Translations under genes and position numbers: made by a program | NCBI RefSeq assembly: GCF_017562075.2 | Contig: NC_054082.1 | Coordinates: 9,811,050-9,875,049 of the forward strand | Origin: Anopheles merus | Taxonomy: Eukaryota > Arthropoda > Insecta > Diptera > Culicidae | Length of the DNA stretch: 64,000 nucleotides | Reading direction: 5' to 3' | Notes under the pieces: model-generated | What the model saw: the letters and a program-made list of their open reading frames with translations, nothing else | What the model was told of the DNA's origin: nothing | Database searches by the model: none | Shown here: positions 53,705 to 64,000 of the stretch, piece after piece | Numbering within the stretch: the first letter of the stretch is position 1 | Layout of the letters: every line of letters begins with the position of its first letter

Positions 53705-56700
53705 TTAGTAGCCTCGTCACAACCAGTTTGTTCTCGTCGTCACTTTCTTTGTTTACAAAGGACATAAAAGCAACAAAACAACAAGCAACGCATTTTCTTC
53801 CATCTACGCATCTTACACCTACATGTACGCTCCTGGGTGATACTGGGTGGTATGTGAGTTCCACCATTTTCCATCACTTTTCCAAAGAAGTTGTATTTTT
53901 TTTTTTTAGTTAGGAAATGCTGTTTGCTTTGAAATCGAATACGTTTATCGCACTGCTCTAGGGGTTGATGAAACTTCCTGGCTGGCATTGTTAAGCAAAG
54001 TTTTCTTACGAAACACACACACACAGAAGAAGATGAAATAAAGAATAAGAAGCACCAATCCTGTGCATCAACGCGTTCGTATTCCAATTTTCAATCAGCA
54101 CGTTCAACCACGCTATCGACACTCCAGAAGTCCTGAAACGCTTCAGAGGTCCCGTGAAAAGTGCTTCAATCGCAGATTAATAAAACAGAAAGTACGCACC
54201 TTTGTAAATTGCGCGCATCCTTCTTTGAAGCCATTTCATCATCCGTTTGTCTAGCAATATGGTCGTGCCTGTATCGAACCTTCGTGGGAAAGCTGGTGCG
54301 TGCGTGTGGCTGTGTGGTCCTGCCACATCGGCTGTGTGCGGCTCAATTTGTGCTCATTACTGGTGGCTGACAGCTGTTGTTGTGTGCCCAAGGGTGTACG
54401 AGATTGCGTTGAAATCACGAAACACCCAACCAACACCGCGACCACCGCCACGTCTCGATACCCGGCGAGTCGGCAAATGGAATGAAATTTCACCCAACCC
54501 GTCGACGGCGGCATAAGCAAATGAGCATACGACGATGACACGTGCTCAAAGTTCGATGGTAAAAGTTCCGATTTAGATAAATGAAACTCGCGCGTATGTT
54601 CGACTGGGTGTTGCCCTTTCGCCGGTGGTGTGCACAGAATAACGCAAGGACCTGTGCCAGAAGATTGAATTCCTCTTAATTTTGTCAAACGACATCATCG
54701 ACGCTGTTGCGGCACCGATAGACATCTCCGCCCTTCTTTGTCACGAGTTCGCACGAGGGAAATGCAATATTCAATAACCGGGCAGCTGTTGCCGTTGCCT
54801 GTTTGTGCTAGTGCTGTTCTAGTGAATCGATTACAAATGTGAGCCTTGATGAGCAGCGTCCGGGAGTTGTTTGCAGCGTGAAAAACTTTCCATTTCGTTG
54901 AATTGGAGCTGGTAGGAAAGCGTTTCCGTGAACTTTTTCGTTCCATCATATTCCTAATGAATTAAAAGTAAAACGAAACTTTCCCAGGGAATGTTTTTTC
55001 TTCGGAATAATCCATTGAAAAACTTCAACAGATCTAGTCAAAACATAATTGTTTGCGGACAAAAATCATTCGATACATTTCTTATTGCGTTGTTTGATGG
55101 CGCTTGAGTTTCTAGAGCGATCTGCCAAACGTGCTTTAAACGTTTCAAAATAGTCCTTATTTAATTCACACTTGCCTGATAAAGTATTCATCGATATGTT
55201 CCCTCGCTAAACGGTCCCCAACAGCAATTGGATCAATAAAATATGATGAGCATCATTGTAACGTCTACGCCTGCCTTATGCCCACCGACAAACTCGAAGC
55301 AAGTCGTCGAATCGAATGGTCGTCGATGTTAACCCCGGGGCAGAGTGCTCGTGCTGGTTAACACACTGGTCCCGTCTCACCACTTGAAACACTTGTCTCA
55401 CATACACACACACACACGGACGGGCGGAAAGTTTCGCCTACCGTCAATCAATCGAAACTACCGAAAAGTCCTGTAAACGAAACTATCAAATTAGCTTCAC
55501 CGTTCCCACCGACACCGCGGCAACCGTTTGCAACGTCGTTGACCCCTTGGGCTTGCCACTCTCCATGGCTATCTAGGCGGGTATGGACCTATCCTTTTCA
55601 CCCCCGGGTGTAGCAGTCAGGGCACGTTTTTCCGGTGCTTTTCCGGTGCTTTGCCAGCAGTTTTGCCCCGGCCAGCCCCGGAAATCAGGTGGGAGAAAAT
55701 TGAGCGCAAAAGCGTGTTGGGAAAACGTTGTCGGTCTGCTGCTGCTGCTGTGTGTGTGTTTGTGTTCTGCCATCTTCTCGCACTCAATATACACCCCACA
55801 TCCGACACATGTACGGCTGCATAAGCTGTGGCGAGTTCCGTTTTGCCGAAATGTCGACAGACCGAAACTTTGACAGACAGCTAGAACGGATCGGGGGCAT
55901 CTGGCTTTCGGTTTTTGGTTTGTGTGATCCTGTGCGCCAGAGGAGTGCTGCCTCTCACCTACTGCTGGCTTACGGGAAACAACGGCGGTGGGTTTTTGTT
56001 TTTTTTTTCCTTCTCCCCAACCAAGATGGATGTTTTCTTTCCCGTGTACCACCCATCGCATTCGACTTCGACCGATAAACTCCCAGTTGGCAGACCCGCT
56101 TTGTTGGCCCCTTGTCTGCGGGTTGAAGGCTTTTAGACTTCAACAGGGCTCGCACGTTGCCCGCTGGATGTAGCCCGGGTGGTGTTAGTTAGTGCTGTTT
56201 GTTTGCCTTTCGACTTCGGCCACACATCAGCAAAACGTGCCCCCCCCCCTCCTCCCTCCACCGTGGTGTGTACACTTTACCGCCGCTGCCCCTGTACTCG
56301 CTCCATTTTTCGGTAGGAACGGTGCCGACTTTGCCGGCTTGGTGGCGCTACTGGAGCTCATAACCCATACACGTACCAACCCGAACCAACCAAAAGAAGG
56401 CTCTCCTGTTCCATCAATCATAATTCTGCCTGCCGAACCACCACGGGCTGTTGCTTATGCGAAGCAGGTCACTTCCAGTACGTACGGGGAAGGAGGAAAG
56501 GTCAGGTTCCGAGGCTTCATCAAACAGATATCTAACGAAGTTGTGCTACAGCTGGTTTGGCTTCCATTACCACAACGCTTGCTGCCAGCTCGCTTCTGCC
56601 CGGCGAGTGCGTCCATCAGTCGGGCCCGTGAAAGCATTAGCTCACGCCGTATGTCGATACGATTTGGCAGGGTCTTCGCATCCTCATCGCTCCAACCGCG

Positions 56701-58446
56701 CCTCCCGTGGGAGCAATCCTTGGGGCCGAACATTTGGATTGCCACTTGATCCCCGGCGCACGCGGGGTACACCCGGGCAGGAGCGATCGTTTCAGCAACA
56801 GGAATCGAACCCGCCTGCTTCACCCACCGTATGCCGTACAGTGTGTAGATGCTTGGATGCTTGGAATACATTAATTCTATCCTCTGGTCAGCCGCACGCT
56901 GCACCGTTGTTCACCACCGCGTGGCACAGACGGAGAAGGCCGTCCGTTTGCCAGAAGAAGTGCAAAGGTGGTTGCTGGCGCAAGTGTGCTCAATAGCCCA
57001 ACTTCATGCCCATATGGCACCTTCAGTTGATGAGCTCGTGAATTATGATGGGCTGGCGATGGGATGAAGCTCGGGAAAATAATAAACCTCCATCCAGCCG
57101 TCCAATGGATGTTTGGTGCTGAGGGGCAAAGGATCTGGCCCGATTCCGATTAACCTGTATCAATCATAGTCAATATTGGCTTGTTTTGTGCCGATGTCGT
57201 GGTTTGGTCAGGATTTTGGTCAGCATAATATTTCGCCTCCATCACTGATCGAGCGAGGTTTCCGACCTTGACCGTTTGACAGTTATACCGTGATTAGAAG
57301 CAGCTGCAACACAAATTACGCCTTTCGTCATTCTACGCAGCGGCAGTCGGTGGGGGGAAAAAGCAGATTCGTTTCATTTGTTGCGTTCATGTTTGCGTTG
57401 TTTGCAGCGCGCAACACAACACTATGATCGATGACCGGCGCTCTTGATTAATGGTCGCCAAACATTTTTCCGCCTGTTTTTCCCCTCCCTAAGCTTGCGG
57501 TGGAAAGGGCAAAATGCGAGAAAGTCATCTGCAACATGCCATTGGGCTGCCAATTACATTTCGCCATTGTGCTGCTATGCCGTTTGTGGAACGGAACGGA
57601 AGAATGCATTAGTTTATTGCTTTATGAGTATTAATGTGGTCTCTCGCAGTGTTCAATGGGAGATAAAATTTGGAATGTTTTGAATTGCACAGCACATACA
57701 AAGAAGAGATATTTCCTGTTTGCTCTACACAAACACGATGTGTCAAGTAAAATCATATCTCAAATTTCTCTTTTCGGACAGCGCTGCCGAATATTTCGGC
57801 ATGATATATTATACGCAAATCATCCATACCAACGAGACAACCATCGATTGTCTGCATAGCTTGTTCACCTTCGTTGGCGCAGGAACCGTGATTGCAACCC
57901 TTTTTGTTCGATCCGCAACCTTCGCTACCAAATCAGCCAATTGGAAAAATAGTGTCGAAATCCGGTTCAACCTCAAAACTCTAAGTACGGCGCTGACGGC
58001 GCCTTTCATCGGCTTTTCGGCGTGCTGTGCTCCTCCAAAAAGCCCAATGCTACAATCCGTATTTATCGAGTGCGAGAGGACGGTAGATAACGAGAGGTAC
58101 ACGGCAGCAGCACTCGTAACAAACGACGCGGGTACCGTTTGCCTACGCCGACATCCATCATCAGTATCGGATCGGAATTTGGCCGATTCCGCCCTCCGCT
58201 CTCATCTCCTCCCGTGCGCTGCCAAAATCGGGCCAAAATCATTCATCCGATCCTAAGCAAAAGCTCGAAGGACGCGCGGCTGCAGGTTACGGAAGACCGT
58301 TGCTGCGCGGGCATTGTTAGGGCCAAAATGAAGACGAGCCACACCGGTGAGAATCGAATCAGAGATTCGCCCACCGGAACGGGGGTTTGATTTGCGTGCA
58401 CTGCGATTTCAATCCTTTCCCCCCCTTCGCTTGTTTGTTTGATTCT

Positions 58447-58467
58447 CCCCCCCCCCCCCCCCCCCCC
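58447..58467. repeat. C homopolymer, 21 bases
   Basis: This is a run of 21 C, the longest homopolymer in the window. Its exact length is likely to be uncertain. Confidence 0.9.
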
Positions 58468-61400
58468 GGTTCGCCGCCACCACGGAACCGACCGGTCGAC
58501 GGGCTAAACGAAACGTTATTGTACGCCTCGGAACTCGAGCCCCGCCTGTATGCTCCGCCAACTGAGTCGGCCTGATTCCGTATGCAGCGGTCGTTGAGAG
58601 CCAGTGGCAGTTTCATCCCGCCAGCGACCAGCCGGGAAACCCCCCCCCCCCGCATCATCAGCGGTGGATTTGTTTGCTTTGATTGCGAATTGTTGTTATT
58701 TGGGCAGGTGGGAGGGGTTGTGCAACCAGACCGAATTCCACCAAACACCGAAAAACCCCTCTCATCGGTGTTCGGTAAAAGTATACAAAATCCTTTTTCT
58801 TGGCCGTGGCAAGTTATCCTTTCGAGAGGGAGCACTCAGAGGGAGTTTTTTTTTCTGGTGCTGTTTGTGTTTGTTTGAGCGTGTGTGTGTGTGTGCATAA
58901 AAGATTGTTTCCGCTTCTTACAAACGCTGGCGATGGCTTTAAGGGAAGGAATTGGAAGCAGCAGCAGCAGCTCGCTCCAGTGGCTCAAAGCTCATCTAAC
59001 CTCAATGTAGCCCTTAGGAGTCGTTTAGCAGTGATGCGAATAAAGTGTATGCGGGCCCGCCAGCGTCAGGTTCTCCCGCGGCAGCATCGTGTATCTTGCG
59101 TTCACGAATCAGAACGGAAAGGAGAACTTTCCCATCCTGCCTGCCTGCAAAACGGTAAACAAGACACGGGAGGGAAGGTAAGCAAGCGCAAGCAGAGACC
59201 GGTTGTTGCGTGCTCCGGTGAACTATCTCGTTAGACTACTGTATCGGTTTGGTGCAATTGCATTGCCCGACGTTGCATATCGTTAGCCAATTGCATCCGT
59301 AACAGCGTGCTGCACGTCTAGGGGATGCAGGCAGGCAAACATACACACACACACACCCAAACCTGCCTTAGATTGGCATCGTAAATTTTCCTCCTGCCAC
59401 GCCTTGTGAAGGTCACCACTTTCTCTCTCTCTGTCTCTCTCTCTCCATGGTTCTAACACCGCAAACGCAAAAGTGGCAGAAGTTTGTACAGATTGAATAG
59501 ATTGAAATGGCGTATATTTTTCCACTGGGACTTGGGTGAAACCCTTGCGGGGGGGGGGGGGAGGTAGTGCACCGCCACACGTAAGAAAAAGATTTGGTTT
59601 GTGCGAGATTTCGGTTGACTGTGGCGCTGCAGTGGGGTGCACCGTAGTGCTCAATCACGTCTGCAAAGGTTTCCTATTTTAATTTGCAACTGATTGAATG
59701 GATACTTTGCATGATCGTTATGTTTCGAAAGGGCATCCAATCCAATCCGACAGCGGATGGTTTGCGTAGTCACCAAACCCGCTGACAATAGTTTGCTCGA
59801 ATGATGTAAATGTGTTTGATTGAGTTTCATAACGATGTATTGTAACATTGCCGTAGTATTCTGCGTGCAAATGAATAAGAGGCAGCAGGATTTTAAATGA
59901 CTTGTATCCAGAGCGTCTCAACCGTTGTCGGTCAAGGCCTGTTTGTATCACTTGCGGGTTTGGCTTTCAATGACTTATTGGTGTCCTCCCATAACAGGAT
60001 AGTAAGTCCTACTTTTGACGGTACGGTCCATTCGGGTCTTGAATCCATGACGGGCATGTTGTTAAGTCGTATGAGTTGACGACTTTACTACGAGATCGGC
60101 CAATTTGCACTATATGACTGATGAAAACAGTGAGCAACGGGACTCATTTGATCCGTCCAACTAGTGAGACCACTTCCTGCCATAATGTCCTCGACAACTT
60201 CTTCACCTTACCGCTCCGGTTAGCATGGGAAAACACTCTGATGTCTTCGCATCAGCATCATCGCCATCATCATCATTACCGACTGCACAAACGGACCGGT
60301 AAACGAAGCACCAGGGCCCGGCGTCGTTTAAACAACCGTAGGCAACTCAGAATTAAGATCCGCTACGTGAAGATCAAATGCCGACTTTAAAAAGGCCAGC
60401 ACCACTCACATACGCCTCGTTTACGCTTTTTCCGATACGAAACTGCTGAACTGCTTCAGATGGGCCAGCATGCTTCAGTTGCCCTCTCGAAGGCACGGCA
60501 TCATAACGATGCACAGGACCACCGTGCATTCCAACAAATTTGCTGCTAGGAAAAGTTGTGCATGGGGACGGTTTTTCATTGCCCCTCTCTTGCTCATGGC
60601 AGTACCATCATCATCATCATTCTGCTGTGCTCGATATACATTCCCGGTTTTAAAGGATAAGAATCGTGCTTTACGGTAAAGTATGCAGATGCTGCTAGGT
60701 ATGCAGCTTCTGTCAGTGTGTGTGGGTGTGTATGTGTTTGTACGTTTAATACGCTCAACCTGATGAAAGGAGTGTCAGAAAGCATCCTTAAGCCATGCAT
60801 TGTAAGCACTGGGTAAAAACATTTCCCCCACTTTCAAAGGAAAACCTTCTCCCACAAGCCGACTCTTGCTGCATTGAAATTGCAGGTTAAACGGGGGTCA
60901 CTGAAAAGATTCCCACACTGCCGACATTCCCAGCAGGAAGCAAAGTGCCAATCCAATACTCAACGCCTCATCGCGATCGCGTTTGACCAAAGTTGCTTGA
61001 TAACACACGTTATAGCACACCTTCGAGGAATAGTTATTTTCAATCGATTCCGACACCTTCCCGTAGTGACGCTTGAACCGTTTCGCTAATGAATTTTCAC
61101 AGCGTGTGATGTGTGTAAATTGACAACGGACACAACCAGCGCAACGTTCACACATTTCTTTCACCAAACGGATACCGGCACTGTTTGGCAGGTAGCATTG
61201 AGCCCGAAACAAATTGAAATTAATTGACAAAATTAATTCGATTCGAGTACCTAATTTATCACAACCCTACTCTGCTCGGTCCGACCGGCATGAAATGAAA
61301 TGGCTTTATACCGTCCGCCCTGTCACAGAAACAAAAACAACGCCCGCAGAAAGTGTACAGCCCGCAGCTGATTGCTGATTCCCCTTTACCCCCTGGTAGC

Positions 61401-61515
61401 CCGGTTTGATGCAGTGTGATTTATCATCACACGGTCGCACAAAAACACGTAGCAGCACCAAACGTCCCCATTTACATTCTAGTGCCATTGGCCCCAATGC
61501 TTTTCGATAGTAAAA

Positions 61516-61761
<246 letters not shown>

Positions 61762-64000
61762 TTTTATGTTTGTTTGTGGCGCACACTTTGCAAACAGCAA
61801 ACTTTCCAACGGCGGCCTTTCGCACTCTCGGGTGCAACTGTAATGCAACGGAACAATGATGCAGTTTCGTCATCATTTCAAACCCTTTCCGGGGCGATGA
61901 TGACGATACAACTACTGCAGAGAGGGGGTGGCGGGGGAGTACGGTATGGTACGCATTTCCTTCCCTTCCGGCAAAGGCACGGGAAGCAGTGAACGTGAGC
62001 GATATAATTTGTTTAAAAAGCATTAATATTCTTGCGCACACTGCACGGATGCATTCAATTTCGTTTCCTTTCCGTTCCGGGGGGTTTTTTTTTTTGCTGT
62101 TGCTTTGGAGGTAGTGGGATGGACTATTTGTTTTTGCCCCAAACCCCAAACCATAAAAAAGGAAAGATGTACGAGGGTAAGCTGGAACCGTTCCCACCGA
62201 TAGAGCGAGGGTGTAAAACGGTTGCAAGCAAAGCAAACAGCAGCACTCGTTTGGTCATCTCAATTTGTTTCTGTCATTTGGAAAATGCAAAAACCGGCTG
62301 TGACTCGCTGTTTTGGCGCTGCAGCACTATGCTACTATGCTGGGAACTTTATGCTGACTAGCGCTCCCACACACACACACACACATACACATTTCACTGC
62401 CTGTCGCCTGCCTGGGAAAGGCGAAAGAGCGGGCAAGCGAACGAATTGCGCACAATTGCGGCGCGCTTACACTGCAGCGTCCGGCTGGTCGGTTTGCCCC
62501 GGGAAAAGGGATGTGTCGTGTGTAAAGTATGATAGATTGTTTATAATTTATTTTCCTGTTTACTTTTTGCACACTTTTTGTTTGTTGTTGTTTGTCTTCT
62601 TTCTGAAGCGCTTTTTCATTTATGTAGCTTTCCCAGACTTTTCACCCCAATGTACAATTGATCCACAACTAGCTGCACACTGCTGCTGCTGCTCTTTCTG
62701 ATCGGTTAGTAATCCGTGTATGTGTGTGTGTGAGTGTGTGGTTGTGTATGGTAGCATTACATTTCATCGAAACAACTGAACCATGTACACCCACGACGCT
62801 GCAAGCTCCTGTTCTCTCTCTTTCGTTTCCTGCTAACTTGTATCGTACTGCTGCTGCCTGCTTCAAATTAAGGTTTAAAAGTACCCATATGAGTGGGACT
62901 TTATTTTTTTCCATGCCTCACGCTTTTTCCACCACCCGCTCCGCAAGTCTGGGTGCTAAGTGGCGTACATTAGAACCGATCCATTGTTAGCTATGGCCTG
63001 GACACTGTCCCTTCCCTGCGTTTTTCCTGTTTTTTGAGTTATCCACCCGGTACGATCTACGATGCAACTGTTGCACCACCGACATCAACTGATTGAACCA
63101 TTGAGATCCGTTGCCTTTGTTGTAAATAGCCTTGTGCGCTTGTGTTGTGGGGTGAAAATTGCCGCCCAACCGCTGCGATAGGGCGGAGGATTTACTTTTT
63201 TCTTCCCCGCCTGCGGCTAACACGGTTGGGATTCTAGCGCTGCGCCACAGCACTTGATGTTGATGGATGGTCGTGATTTTAATTAAACCTCCAATCGGGA
63301 ATCACTAACAATGTAGCAGGGCAACCGCCGCCGAGCCTTTTACCGACATGGCAGGAACACAGTTGAAGCTGTCTGTTCAAAGCATAGTTTCGTGTCATGT
63401 TTTTCTTTATTTCCTTTTGCTCATTCAATCATCTATAATTGCTATAATGTTATCGATTATTAGTTATACCAATTTGCTCTAATCGCTAAAAAGAGCCGAA
63501 CCCAAATGCTCACAAACTGGAAAATTCGTACGTTTGTAAAATTGAATGTAACTCATTGCCTGCTGAAAAGTTGTCTTCATTTGATTATGTTACGTGTCTT
63601 TATCGATGAATATTGATGGCATTTTCCTGCAAGAAAATTTAACTTACAATCGCTTGTAAAAATGCTTCACCATTCCAGTGAGGGATGGGTAATGCTTTTT
63701 ATTCCAATTTTCCCCCCTAACGAACAACCGTGCCCGTACCTCTGTGAAACGTTGCAACTTTATTGATTGCTTAATTTTTTACCCTCCCGAAATGTATGCA
63801 AATCATGTACACACGTCTACTGTCGCTTCAGTCCAGGTGTAAAAATCGTGATGCGATAAAAATCAATCGTACCGCAATCGATGAAACGGGTAGATAAATG
63901 GCGCAAAGTGCGAAGGCGAACAGGGGAAACATTTTGCTTGGAAATTTCCCCAAAACATGAAAAGTATTTTTTAATTTACACCAATTCATGCCGCCTCGGC

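Noticed and set aside
56801..56812. Minus-strand GGGTTCGATTCC, a good tRNA/SINE B-box match
   Set aside because: No A-box at the right distance and no acceptor-stem pairing, so no tRNA gene or recognisable SINE head.

Overview
The window looks like nuclear DNA of an insect, most likely a mosquito of the Anopheles type. It has compact splice signals (gtaagt/gtgagt donors, pyrimidine-rich acceptors, CTAAT-type branch points), very long introns, balanced base composition, and many CA, GT, CT and CAG microsatellites. There are no operons, ribosome binding sites or other bacterial features. The species call is an inference.

The one gene I can identify securely is a furin-type proprotein convertase, closest to insect Fur1, on the + strand. 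Three consecutive internal coding exons are present: 38715-38819, 38924-39106 and 48538-48672. All are phase 0 and together encode 101 residues. They carry the second half of the prodomain, the internal pH-gated cleavage site, the RFKR autoprocessing site, the start of the mature enzyme, and the subtilisin-fold segment with the catalytic aspartate. The exons for the signal peptide and first half of the prodomain, and those for the catalytic His and Ser, P domain and membrane anchor, are not seen here. The gene therefore probably extends past at least one end of the window.

Layout. At 447-896 a GC-rich block holds two small minus-strand ORFs in one frame, separated by a single TAA. Facing them across a 283-bp gap is a possible short + strand start exon (1180-1226). 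From about 1.2 kb to 38.7 kb I see no convincing protein gene. This stretch is either the Fur1 5' intron or intergenic DNA. It holds a pure (CA)86 tract, a 0.9-kb block of unusual A/T-ending ORFs (16.0-16.9 kb), a 316-bp imperfect foldback (19798-20113), long CT, GA and TG tracts and a 20-bp perfect palindrome. Fur1 exons follow at 38.7-39.1 kb, then a 9.4-kb intron with a hAT-like transposon end near 47.34 kb, then the exon at 48.5 kb. The last 15.3 kb is the next Fur1 intron, with short duplications, a few weak ORFs and a 241-bp interrupted CA array.

No tRNA, rRNA, complete transposon, CRISPR array or endogenous virus was identified. Most ORFs above 60 codons lie in GC-rich intronic sequence or are translated microsatellites, and I do not treat them as genes. 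Splice sites, motifs and repeats were read by eye. Similarity claims rest on knowledge of the furin and hAT families, not on a database search.
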